Shown: positions 1-8,429, counted from the stretch's first letter. The stretch: DNA of 18,196 bases from Brachionus koreanus (GCA_016987375.1 PJRA01000369.1:2792-20987), one strand, 5' to 3'. A program made the numbers and translations. Notes: generated from the sequence alone by a model not told the origin.

Positions 1-608
1 TAAATTTAATAGCATCATCAATTAATCTGTTTATTCTTTAGATCAAAATCTTTTAAAAAATACTGATGGGTCAAAATAGAATAAGGCTTTTAAGTTTATA
101 AACATTTTAATTAAAAGATGCTCCGCATGGATAAGATAACAAATGTATAAAAATGATAACAAAATTAATGGAATAGAAAATGATCCATAAAAAAATATTT
201 TTTAAATAAAAAACAGATCTTTTGATTAGGCGACATAAATATTTACAAAAGTTAAATCTATTTGCTAAAAAATCCCGAGATATAGGTATAAAAAATGACA
301 ACTTCCTGAAATAGAATGAGGCAAAGTTATTAATTAAAAATTCTTTAAAGATTTACGGTTATTAGATAGATCCTATCTTAACTCAAATTAGAACTAAGTT
401 TCTTAAAAAAAGACAGTTTTAATATAAAATAGAAAACTTATTCATTTATAGTTTTTTTCGATACTAACTAAGACTTTTTCTTTTAAAATTAAGATTCCAA
501 AAAAATACCACAAGTTAAATTTTAATGGTGATTAATCTTTTAATATTCAATGTAGTTAAAATTTGTTTTACTTAAAGAAAACAACTTTTCAAGTTGAGGG
601 GTGAATTA
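1..608. other. AT-rich intergenic, no gene seen
   Basis: I see no convincing gene here. A 64-codon hydrophobic frame on the minus strand (107-301) has no start context, family motif or neighbour support, and such frames are expected in sequence this rich in A and T. No tRNA, inverted repeat or splice pattern stands out. Confidence 0.5.
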
Positions 609-639
609 TAAGGAGGGGGGACGAAGTCCCCACTCCTTG
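609..639. repeat. GC-rich perfect-loop hairpin
   Basis: Positions 612-615 (GGAG) pair with 633-636 (CTCC), and 617-622 (GGGGAC) pair with 626-631 (GTCCCC), around a GAA triloop (623-625). The only mismatch is G616/A632, and A-T pairs at 610-611/637-638 extend the stem. Such a GC-rich stem is exceptional in this AT-rich window. It lies about 170 bp upstream of a decayed DDE transposase frame, so it may be an internal or terminal structure of that element. A second small hairpin follows at 678-697 (CTCCA/TGGAG). The function is unknown. Confidence 0.6.
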
Positions 640-811
640 TTAAAAATTAAAAATAAAAACAAAATGCCTTGAAAATCCTCCAATTCGGTATCTGGAGCAA
701 TAAATTACAGTTAAATATTGTGTACTGGTCTTAATATCCAATCTAGATTTGAAGGTACTTCAAACAGTTTTAGAATAAAATTAGTTTTAAAATTATTTAT
801 AATTTCAAAAC

Positions 812-1114
812 GTTTTTTATTATAACTTCAAAATATATTCTAAATTAAAAGAAGAAGCTTTTGAAAAAAAGATTAAGCTTGAAAATTTAGCTAGTGTAAA
901 TGGTGCTAAAATTAAATATTGCCCAAAATGCCACTGTGGACTTAATCCGATTGAATTGTTTTGGTGTTATTCTAAATGATATATTTGAAAGAATAATAGA
1001 AATGACTTTAACGAGCTAAATAATTTAAATGATCGATTCGCAAAAACTTTTCTCGCGAAACTTCTCAAAAGCAAAATTATGGAACAGGTTTTGAAAGTGT
1101 TTGTGTATGTATAA
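812..1114 (+). pseudogene. Decayed DDE-type transposase/endonuclease, C-terminal fragment
   Basis: One reading frame runs from about 812 to the TAA at 1112 and carries the C-terminal signature of a DDE-superfamily transposase. The motif YCPKCHCGLNPIELFW (917-964) corresponds to the family pattern PKxHxELNPIExxW, in which the Glu of NPIE is the third catalytic acid. It is followed by a basic segment and the region KNNRNDFNEL...AKTFLAKLLKSK. Two in-frame TGA stops, at 977 and 986, interrupt the basic segment where relatives usually have Arg. Both could be CGA-to-TGA transitions. No frameshift is needed. The N-terminal catalytic domain is missing, and upstream DNA shows no matching frame. This is a dead 5'-truncated copy. 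The superfamily is seen from the motif; the exact family is not assigned. Confidence 0.75.
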
Positions 1115-1806
1115 ATCTAGATCAACATACCAAAGTGTTTTACAGACTCTATTCCGTGCCAAATCTTATCATAAAGTACTTAACCTTAAAGAAAGCAAAA
1201 ATTTTAATACTAAATTGTAGTTTTTTTAGAATGTTATTTAAAATAGAATTTACTTTAGTTTTTCCTAATTTTTTTTCTAAATTGAAATCAAAAAAACTTG
1301 AATATGCCGAATTCAAATTTAAAAAAAAAGGTTTATTTTTGAACTGAAAATTTCTTTGTTAAAGTATCGTAAATTTTCTATTTTTTTCCTTTTTTTTAGC
1401 ACTTAAAATTAAAAAATATACTCATATGATAGAAAATTCTTTATTTTTTATAGATTGGTAAAAAAATTTACCTTCATATCAATTTTAGAATTCTGTTGGC
1501 GAAAAACCAAAAAATTCTTTGTGATATTTTTGTTTTTGATTATTAAAAGATTAAAAAAGAGTATTAAAAGTACTTTTTGAAGAAATTTAAAATTATTTAG
1601 CTTACTCATCAGATATTATAAGTAAACACTTGGCAATTTTCTAAAAAATTATAAACATTAATAAAACTTAGAGAAAAAAAACAAAAAATTCAAATTGTTA
1701 ATTTATTTATTTATTTTTTAAAATTCAATTGAAATTCTTGTTCATATTCAGTTATTTAATTAAGCGTTTAAAAAAAATTAATTATCTTTTTTGTATTTGA
1801 CTTGAT
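1115..1806. other. AT-rich spacer, receptor 3' flank
   Basis: No gene is supported. A 70-codon plus frame (1135-1347) is rich in Lys, Phe and Leu and looks like random AT-rich sequence. Repeated TTTATT motifs near 1697-1716 read AATAAA on the minus strand about 100 bp downstream of the receptor stop codon. They are plausible polyadenylation signals for that gene, though such hexamers are common by chance here. Confidence 0.4.
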
Positions 1807-2733
1807 CTAGCTTTTTGACGAAAAGTATTTTCGACAATTTTTTTTAATAAAATCAATCAAATTTTTTCTAATTACTTTATGTATCAATAGAAAAATAATG
1901 GACTGAAATGAGTAAAGAAATACTGATAAAAAAGTTAAGAGCAAAATCAAAATTTTATATATTAATGATTTAGACAATATAGAATAGAATAAATAGATGA
2001 AAGATTGAATAGGCATAAATATTGAAAATATTGAGAAGATGAAAAATTTAATAGTTGTTTTAAGAAATTTTTTTGATTTTTTTTTTGATATAGTTGAAAA
2101 AATGATTCTCATATAAACCAAACTACTTGCAATAGGTGAAAATGAATTTAATAATAATTGAATAATAAGCATTCTAGGCATCACCTTTCTATTATCAAAT
2201 TTGCAAATAAGCTTTTTTTCGTCAAAAATAAACTGATTGTTTTGATCAAAATACAGAATAATCCACAAAGCTATATAGGATATTAAAAAGGCCATAGATG
2301 TAAAAACAAAAAAAACTTTTTGACTACGAATTAAACGAAATAGATTCTGGAAGGTTTTAGCTTGTCCAAATATTGATAGATGAAACAATGAATAGAAAAA
2401 TAGAATAATATAATAATCAAAACTAAATGAAGCAAACGAATATAAAGAGATGCATGTTAAATTTTTGTATGACTTTAATCCTTTATTTTCTAATAGAATA
2501 ATTAAAAAGTTATAAATTTTGTTTAAAATTAAAAATAACGTTAAAAAGATCAAAATCCAAAATTCAGTCATGTTCAATTTATTCTTTGATTTGAAAACCG
2601 CAAAAATCATAAAAAGATCAATGACAATTGATGCGTTCATTAAAAAATATAAATTATGAAATAATTCATTTTGTTCTAAATCTTTTGTCATTGAACGATT
2701 TGTTAAAGATAAATTTTTGTTTAAACCATCCAT
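1807..2733 (-). CDS. Orphan seven-transmembrane receptor (GPCR-like), paralogue A
   Basis: This is an intact intronless frame of 308 codons if translation starts at the ATG at 2733. The frame stays open 30 codons further upstream to an ATG at 2823. I prefer the inner start because the protein then begins MDGLNKNLSLTNRS, with two N-glycosylation sequons (N7, N12), like the short glycosylated N-termini of its three paralogues. Seven hydrophobic segments are visible. Shared family landmarks are KSKNKL...EF after helix 1, Cys at the start of helix 3 (NLTCISLYSF) with a partner Cys in loop 2 (LICKFDN), FHLS at the end of helix 3, and FQSIIFLLIH in helix 7 followed by a basic tail. There is no DRY or NPxxY motif. 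By topology it should be a plasma-membrane receptor. Ligand and G-protein coupling cannot be inferred. Confidence 0.82.
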   Translation of the reverse strand: MDGLNKNLSLTNRSMTKDLEQNELFHNLYFLMNASIVIDLFMIFAVFKSKNKLNMTEFWILIFLTLFLILNKIYNFLIILLENKGLKSYKNLTCISLYSFASFSFDYYIILFFYSLFHLSIFGQAKTFQNLFRLIRSQKVFFVFTSMAFLISYIALWIILYFDQNNQFIFDEKKLICKFDNRKVMPRMLIIQLLLNSFSPIASSLVYMRIIFSTISKKKSKKFLKTTIKFFIFSIFSIFMPIQSFIYLFYSILSKSLIYKILILLLTFLSVFLYSFQSIIFLLIHKVIRKNLIDFIKKNCRKYFSSKS

Positions 2734-3791
2734 AATTTTAAAATAATTTAAAATAGAAAAATAAAAAATATTGTGACACTTTAACTTATGAGAAAATAGT
2801 GTTTTTTTACAAAATATATTCAAATTTTAACGCCAAAAAGCTTTTAACTATTTAACATTAAAACTTGTTAGAACTTATTTTATACAGATAAAATTTTATA
2901 TCAAATTTCATTGTCTAAAACGCCTTGAAATTTAATTGCGCATTTAAAAATTTTTGATGATTTTTTAAAAATGAATTTTGATAAAAATTTAACTTTGCCC
3001 TAATTAGTCGATTAAAAATCGATAAAAGCATTATAAATTTTAAATCTTTAATTCAATAAAATGTTTATTCTGAAATCAAAGTAACCTTATCCGGGTTCCT
3101 TAGCGGATTTTTACCCCTTTTTTTAAAGTTCCGATATGAATAAAAAATGTGGTTTAAAAGACTAATTGAAGCTTATGATCAAAAAAAAAATAGTGACAGT
3201 GACCAAAAATTACTATTAAAAATAGGTTTTATATATTTTCTGAGTAAAAAATTTAAAAAGTAGCCATTCAACCTTTGACTTAACTTTAATTTTCTGCAAA
3301 AAATTTATCCATGCAGAATTATGAACAATACTTGGCTATGGTCTAACATGTTAAAAAAAAATTAGAAAATTAAGAATAAAACACATGACACAAAAAAGTG
3401 TCTGTTTTAAAAATTTCAAAATAATAAATTTTTAATTAAAGAGTTTGAAAGAATTTCGAAAAACCTAATATTTTTTAGCATTAATCTGTTTTATTTTTAA
3501 AAATTCAAATTTAAGCCAACATGATTTGCAACCATGACAATCATAGAGAAAGTGTTCTAAAATTGTATTTTCCAGCTATATAGAGACAAAAAACTTACTG
3601 AGGAGCGTGGTAAATTTTGTTTTAAAAAAAAAAATCTTTGGCAAATAGGAAATTTCAAGAATTTGTTTAAAATCCCAAAAATAAGGTTTTTTGTCCTAAT
3701 TTAGGTAAAATTTTTGGACTTATGTTTTTAAAAAAATTTTTGTAATTATTTTGTTCGAAATCGGAACTATTTTAGAATCTGTGGAAAATTT
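2734..3791. other. Receptor 5' flank and AT-rich spacer
   Basis: No coding region is supported. It holds the presumed promoter of the minus-strand receptor at 1807-2733, but no convincing core element can be told from the AT background. Positions 2955-3010 resemble 14448-14505 in the same orientation (shared core ACTTTGCC preceded by an AT tract), a possible dispersed repeat. A slightly GC-richer patch at 3091-3117 contains the string CCGGGTTCCTTAGCGG with no recognised role. Confidence 0.4.
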
Positions 3792-3869
3792 TGGTCTAAG
3801 CAGGAATCGAACCTGCGATGTATTTTAAAAATATTTAAATGTACGCTTTTCCATCTGAACTATAGCGTT
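3792..3869 (-). pseudogene. tRNA-like element (tRNA pseudogene or SINE head)
   Basis: On the minus strand there is a perfect internal A box, TAGTTCAGATGG (complement of 3851-3862), and a perfect B box, GGTTCGATTCC (complement of 3803-3813), at tRNA-like spacing. The T arm folds perfectly: GCAGG, loop TTCGATT, CCTGC. The acceptor stem does not fold, because the 5' strand AACGCTA cannot pair with the 3' strand TTAGACC. The anticodon arm is a long AT tract without a clear 5-bp stem. A T run follows just downstream and could terminate RNA polymerase III. A functional tRNA is therefore unlikely. A degenerate tRNA gene, a 5'-rearranged tRNA or the head of a tRNA-derived SINE fits better. The original amino acid identity is unclear. 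Confidence 0.65.
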
Positions 3870-3982
3870 TCATGAAAACTTAAAATAAAATAATTGACAT
3901 TAATTTATTTTTTTTCCATAAAATATAAAAATTTACTTAAAAACTAAAAAAATTGTATCAAATTCAAATTTTTAAAATTTTT

Positions 3983-4076
3983 CACACTTAAAAAAATTGC
4001 ATTTTAAGTGTGAGTGTCACACTCAAATTTTCTTGCGTGTTGAGTGCGAGTGTGAGTTTGAGTGCTACGCACGCAA
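3983..4076. repeat. GAGTG-rich nested hairpin region
   Basis: A short GC-richer patch is built from TGAGTG/CACTCA words that fold on themselves. CACACTTAAAA pairs with TTTTAAGTGTG across an 8-nt loop. TGAGTG pairs with CACTCA across TCA. TTGCGTG pairs with CACGCAA across about 30 nt of degenerate GAGTG/GAGTGT repeats. It may be a minisatellite or a transposon end. It lies next to the tRNA-like element, so the two could be parts of one SINE, but I cannot show that. Confidence 0.5.
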
Positions 4077-4403
4077 ACAATGCAAACAATATCAAAAAAT
4101 GGAATAATGATGAATATTTAAGAATTGAATATGAATTTTAAAAATTGTCTGAACTGAAAGAATAAAAAAAATTAATGCTAAAATTAAATTTATTTGGATA
4201 AAAAAAAATAAAAAATTTAAAATAGTTTGTTTCTCTTTTTTTTGTTGCTTAAATTTTGTTTGTTGAATGTACCAAAGTCAAGTTAACTTGATATATTGTG
4301 TTTCGGTTTGTAAAGATGCAAAATACAACGAGTGAATGCGATGTGTTTTCCACTATCACAATTTAATTTTAAAAATTCAAAATTTGTTGCGAGATCTGAT
4401 TTT
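4077..4403. other. AT-rich spacer with 14-bp palindrome
   Basis: No gene is seen. A perfect 14-bp palindrome, TCAAGTTAACTTGA, sits at 4278-4291, downstream of the stop codon of the minus-strand receptor at 4404-5318. TTTATT near 4187 could serve as a minus-strand polyadenylation signal. Nothing else stands out. Confidence 0.35.
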
Positions 4404-5318
4404 TTAACTTCTATAGAAAGAAAAACATTTTTTTAATCTTTCCATTAGTAATTTGTTTAGTATATCATGGATGAATATAATGACAATTGGTTGAAACGCC
4501 ATCATAATAACTGTGACAAAATTGAATACAATGTTATTAAAAGATTCTGATTTATTCCGAAATAATGATTCAGCAATGATACCCGGAGATTGGAATGAAA
4601 TAGATGATGAAATTAGAGAATAGAATAAAAATTTGACTGAAATTTTTTTTAGCTTTTGATTTATAGTAGTTTTTTTCCAAAAAAAATAAATAAACAGATA
4701 CAAATATATCAAAGAAGCTGTCAATGACATTAAAATAGAAATTAACATATTGAAATAATATGGATCATATCCTTTGATTAGTTGATTTTTGCTTTTGCAT
4801 TGTGAACTTTTTGCATCAAAAATAAATTCCAAGTTTTTATCTAGAATGTACCACGCAAAAGTACACCAATAAAAAATAATAAATAATGTAATTGATATTA
4901 AAAAAAAAAATCTAGTTTCATGTGTTAATTTGAATAAAATTTTAAAAAATTTTGTTCTCTTGATCATAGACAAATGAAAAAACGAATAAAAAAATAGAAT
5001 AAAATAAAACTCAACTAATAAAGCTGAGAATGAATAAAAAGCAATGCACGAATAGTTTTTATAGGAAATTAATCCTTTAGAGGCAGTGAATGTGTAAATA
5101 AAATAATAAATTTTTATTAATATCAAAACAACTGAATTTGAAATCATAATCCCAAATTCGGTAGGTATAAGCTTCTTTTTTGATTGTATTACAATTGTAA
5201 TGCTCAAAATATTGAATAAAATAGAACAGCAATCAAAAATTTCAATTATTTTTACCAAATTTAAACCATTATGAGTTTGGCTTGTTTCATTAGATAATAA
5301 AATTGATTGATTTAACAT
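4404..5318 (-). CDS. Orphan seven-transmembrane receptor (GPCR-like), paralogue B
   Basis: This is an intact intronless 304-codon frame starting at the ATG at 5318. The N-terminus MLNQSILLSNETS carries sequons at N3 and N10, consistent with an extracellular glycosylated end. Hydrophobic helices lie at roughly 22-46, 54-78, 89-116, 134-157, 187-210, 225-245 and 265-287. Landmarks are QSKKKL...EF after helix 1, Cys opening helix 3 (NYSCIAFYSF) with a loop 2 Cys (SSQCKSKN), FHLSMIKRTKFF after helix 3, KFLFYSLISSS in helix 6, and FQPIVIIFIHDI in helix 7, followed by a short basic tail. DRY and NPxxY are absent. It is followed on the same strand's upstream side by paralogue C only 160 bp away, which indicates tandem duplication. 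The family is not one I can name. GPCR topology is clear, but ligand and signalling are unknown. Confidence 0.85.
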   Translation of the reverse strand: MLNQSILLSNETSQTHNGLNLVKIIEIFDCCSILFNILSITIVIQSKKKLIPTEFGIMISNSVVLILIKIYYFIYTFTASKGLISYKNYSCIAFYSFSALLVEFYFILFFYSFFHLSMIKRTKFFKILFKLTHETRFFFLISITLFIIFYWCTFAWYILDKNLEFIFDAKSSQCKSKNQLIKGYDPYYFNMLISILMSLTASLIYLYLFIYFFWKKTTINQKLKKISVKFLFYSLISSSISFQSPGIIAESLFRNKSESFNNIVFNFVTVIMMAFQPIVIIFIHDILNKLLMERLKKCFSFYRS

Positions 5319-5478
5319 TTTTATTAAAATGATAAAAAACTAAAATTTTATTCTCACTCTATATCATATTTTAGATGTTAAAATACAATACTGAGTAAAT
5401 AGTTTTGAATTTTGAGCCCACATAAAAAAAACTCAATAGATTTTAAATGTATTTCCTCTCTAATTTTGTTTTTTTTTT

Positions 5479-6399
5479 TCAATACTGAAATAAAATCAAA
5501 AAACTTTTTTTTAAGATTTCATGAATAAATATAATAATTAAAGAATGAAAAGATAAAATTATTGAATTTAAAATCACAAATAAATAGAAAAAAAAAATAA
5601 AATTTTTATCAATTAAAATCTCAAAAATAATATTAAAAAATTTAAAAGCTTGAAAAAAAGAAAGAAAAGAAAATATCAAAAATTTAATAGCCAATCTTAA
5701 TAATTTTTTGTTTCTTTGTTTATTGATATTTATTTTCTTATTATTTCCTAATAAAAGTAAAATAGATAATAAATAATTTGAACATATAATTATTGATGGG
5801 ACAAAATTTTCCAATTCAATTAAGCTGCCTAGGTTTATTTTACCCACTTCGTTAAGCCCTCTTTTCCTACAGACAGAAGTATTTTGACTGAATTCAAATT
5901 GTTCGTTTTGAACTAAGAAAAATAGAAGCCAGTTTAAAGTGTATAAAAAAATGAACGAAAATGCGATAAATGAAGCAAAATTTCGGATATTTCGAGTGAT
6001 TTTATAAAGTTTTTGAAACCATTCCGTTCTTTTTACCATCGATAAATGAAAAAAAGATAAATACAATAATATAATGTATAATTCAGTCAGTATTGATGAA
6101 AATGAAAAAAAAATGATGCAACTATAATTTTTAAAAGACTTGAGAACGCTAGTATTTTCAATCAAAGCTTTACTGAATTCGAAAGCTTTTTCAATAATTA
6201 ATATAATTGCCGTTGAAAATAAAATCCAAAATTCAACATTTTCCAATTTCTTTTTTGATTTTAAAACTAAAAATATAAATAAAAATTCAAATAAAACAGA
6301 TAAAAGCTTAATTATTTCCAATATAAAAAAAATATCAAACCAAACTTTTGGCACAAAAATGCTCACATTGCTGGCTAAATTAGTTAAATTGTATTTCAT
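5479..6399 (-). CDS. Orphan seven-transmembrane receptor (GPCR-like), paralogue C
   Basis: This is an intact intronless 306-codon frame starting at the ATG at 6399. The N-terminus MKYNLTNLASNVS has sequons at N4 and N11. Seven hydrophobic segments are seen, with the family landmarks KSKKKLENVEFWILF after helix 1, NYSCIIFFSFSS opening helix 3, a loop 2 Cys in TSVCRKRG, FHLSMVKRTEWFQ after helix 3, KFLIFSFLSF in helix 6 and FHSLIIIFIHEI in helix 7. It is most like paralogue B in the helix 3 exit (FHLSMxKRT) and is its immediate 5' neighbour. The 160-bp gap must hold both the 3' end of this gene and the promoter of B, unless the two share a transcript. The canonical DRY, CWxP and NPxxY motifs are missing. 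The ligand is unknown. Confidence 0.85.
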   Translation of the reverse strand: MKYNLTNLASNVSIFVPKVWFDIFFILEIIKLLSVLFEFLFIFLVLKSKKKLENVEFWILFSTAIILIIEKAFEFSKALIENTSVLKSFKNYSCIIFFSFSSILTELYIILLYLSFFHLSMVKRTEWFQKLYKITRNIRNFASFIAFSFIFLYTLNWLLFFLVQNEQFEFSQNTSVCRKRGLNEVGKINLGSLIELENFVPSIIICSNYLLSILLLLGNNKKININKQRNKKLLRLAIKFLIFSFLSFFQAFKFFNIIFEILIDKNFIFFFYLFVILNSIILSFHSLIIIFIHEILKKSFLILFQY

Positions 6400-6778
6400 A
6401 TTTTAAATTTCATTTGCTCTAAAAATTATTAGAAATCGTTATTTTTAAATCTGTGAATTAAATTTAAATCGATTTGTCAATATTTATTTTCAAATGAGTA
6501 ATCAAGGAAAGCAATTAAATAGATTAAAATTCTCCAAGTTTAATAAAAAAAATTTTTTTGTAATTTAAGCTCTTAAAATTGACCGAATTTCTGAAAAAAA
6601 TATAGAAAAAAAAATTAAAAAAAAAAATTGGTTTAATTTTTTTTTTTGAAAAAGTTTAATTAAATTTAGTTTATTATATAAATATAAATGGCACAATTTT
6701 TGACATATACCGGTGTTTTATAGTACTATGCCTGTGAATTACTTTATACATATAGTTTTTTTAAATTGAATTAAATGA
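6400..6778. other. Receptor C 5' flank
   Basis: This holds the presumed promoter of the minus-strand receptor ending at 6399. Long A and T tracts (6542-6660) dominate. A TATATAAATATAAATGG-like stretch near 6674-6690 resembles a TATA region but cannot be told from background. No gene is seen. Confidence 0.35.
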
Positions 6779-6976
6779 ACAAGAACTGTTAGGAACTGTT
6801 TTGCCTGGGGTGATGGTTTTGCTGATTAATCTGACGCTTTGGTTCATTACATGGTTTTGATCAAAGCACATTGCGTAAAATTTTTTATGAAAACTAGAAG
6901 TTGAAGAATGAAAATATCTGAAATCGAAATATCAAAATTGGCTCATTTCGATGAAAGACATGCTATTATAAAATAA
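6779..6976 (+). pseudogene. Unidentified decayed coding frame
   Basis: A single frame of 65 codons carries only two internal stops (TAA at 6827, TGA at 6902). It has an amino acid mix unlike the surrounding AT-rich noise, for example NCFAWGDGFAD, SDALVHYMVLIKAHCVKFF and ISKLAHFDERHAII. Local GC content is higher than the flanks. This looks like eroded protein-coding DNA, perhaps a transposon fragment or a dead exon, but I do not recognise the family. It could also be chance. Confidence 0.3.
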
Positions 6977-7287
6977 TTATTCTTCTTAATAAAATTAGAA
7001 TCAATAATATTCCTTCAAATGAGTTTTTCTTATTGAAATTAACCATCGAATGTAAAAAAAATTGAAAAAGAAATATAGAATTTTTATTTAAAACTACAAT
7101 TAATTAATATAGTTCTTACTCTTTAGATGTTAATAGTAAAATTTCATGTCAAAAATGAAAGACCAGCAAAATTATGATTATATTCAACGGTTGAATTTAA
7201 CTTTTAAATAAAAATGATAATTTAGTAGTAGCAACAGTAAAAAATACTGCGACTCAAGAACGGATTAAGCTTTTACAAGCTATAGCT

Positions 7288-8054
7288 TTAAAAATATTTT
7301 TTTGTTTTAGAATTAACTGTTTCTTCAGGAAGGCAATTCCAAATTTTAAACATATGATTTGTCAAAAAATGATAACGATGCATACAATTTTTGACATCTT
7401 CTCTTACCATGCATTTTGTGTATTTTCTTATATTCCATACTTTATTGGGAGAAAGTATTCCATTTATAAGTTCAACACATTCATAGCCATTTATGATCTT
7501 TTAGAACTGAATTAAATCACCCCTCATTCTTCTTAATTTGAGATCAGTTAAGTCTAGCAACTCAATAGCAAAGTCTTTTGTCATATTCGTAAATACGAAG
7601 GAAATAAATGATTTATATTGCTCTTCTTTGAATTTTTTAAAGTTAAACGATTTCTTTTTCTAAATATGGGCACTAAGAACTTATTGCAAACTCTAATTGG
7701 GGCCGTACAAGCACTGTATATAGCAATTTTTGGCTACCATTCTTAGCATTCGGTTTGCACGATTTGTGGAGTGCGTTTGCAGTTTGTTTGTTCATTTAAG
7801 GTCATTCTGAACATAGATACCTAAATCCTTTTCTAGGGTCGTTTTAGATAATTTTATAGTTCCTTATTTATTAAAAATCGTTTAATCATAATTTGAATTT
7901 CTTTTACCAATATGCATTACAAAGCATTGTTCGATGTTTAAATCAGGAGACCAACTTGAAATATGATCTATATCTTTTTGAATTAAAGTGTTTTCTTTTA
8001 CATCCTTTACCAATTGATAACATTTTTTTGTATTATCAGCATATTTCTCACATT
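7288..8054 (-). pseudogene. Decayed non-LTR retrotransposon (LINE) reverse transcriptase, C-terminal part
   Basis: The minus strand reads through the catalytic core and the 3' part of a jockey/CR1-type reverse transcriptase. It begins with YADNT, which stands for the catalytic YADD box with the second Asp changed to Asn. It continues with QLVKDVKENTLIQKDIDHIS, a segment matching the family's W....LNxxKCxVMHxG pattern (SWSPDLNIEQCFVMHIG), LEKDLGIYVQNDLK, NRANRMLRMVAK, and near the end LRRMRGDLIQF followed by KIINGYECVELINGI, and WNCLPEETVN. Several in-frame stops and small deletions show it is dead. The stop at 7288 is close to where such ORFs normally end. The 5' part, including the endonuclease and the N-terminal reverse transcriptase, is absent, as expected for 5'-truncated LINE insertions. 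The exact clade is not assigned. Confidence 0.85.
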
Positions 8055-8102
8055 TATTTTTTATAATATTTGAAATTTAAAAGTTAAAAAAAGAATTTTC
8101 AC

Positions 8103-8111
8103 TAATTTTTT
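8103..8111. repeat. Target-site duplication, left copy
   Basis: TAATTTTTT stands immediately before the left terminal repeat of the MITE. An identical 9-bp copy follows the right terminus at 8421-8429. Confidence 0.8.
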
Positions 8112-8420
8112 GGCAATATGAAATCTTAGTACAAAAATTACATTACAAAAAGGAAAAACTGTATAATTTTTTTTTTCTAGTTGTACAAAAATGGTTCTGT
8201 AAACAGTACAATTAAAATAATCTTCGTTTTTCTGTAAAATGCACATCATTAAAAAAAGATTAGATAAAATTTGCACTAAATTGCACAGTTTTTGCAGAGC
8301 TTAGAATTGGTTTGTACAAATTTGTACTGTTTACAGAGCCATTTTTGTACAACTAGAAAAAAAAATTATACAGTTTTTCCTTTTTGTACTGTAATTTTTG
8401 TAATAAGATTACATATTGCC
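8112..8420. mobile_element. MITE with ~100-bp terminal inverted repeats
   Basis: The left arm (8112-8211) begins GGCAATATGAAATCTTAG. The right arm (8322-8420) ends with the complement of GGCAATATGTAATCTTAT. The arms differ at about four bases plus one base in a T run. The whole element of 309 bp is flanked by the perfect 9-bp direct repeat TAATTTTTT, so both termini are defined exactly. The 110-bp centre has no coding capacity. Long terminal repeats and a 9-bp target duplication are typical of non-autonomous Mutator-like (MULE) elements. The superfamily is therefore an inference. Low arm divergence and an intact duplication suggest a fairly recent insertion. A minus-strand frame at 8061-8276 overlaps it and is not a gene. 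Confidence 0.88.
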
Positions 8421-8429
8421 TAATTTTTT
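8421..8429. repeat. Target-site duplication, right copy
   Basis: TAATTTTTT directly follows the right terminus ...CATATTGCC of the MITE and matches the left copy at 8103-8111 exactly. Confidence 0.8.

Noticed and set aside
107..301. 64-codon hydrophobic minus-strand frame
   Set aside because: No family motif, no shared signature with the receptors, and composition expected of random AT-rich DNA.
1135..1347. 70-codon plus-strand frame after the DDE transposase relic
   Set aside because: Lys/Phe/Leu-rich noise. It does not continue the transposase frame and has no recognisable motif.
6140..6406. 88-codon plus-strand frame
   Set aside because: It lies antisense inside receptor C, whose seven-helix frame is clearly the real one.
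8061..8276. 71-codon minus-strand frame
   Set aside because: It spans the left arm of the MITE and its target duplication, so it is an accidental frame.
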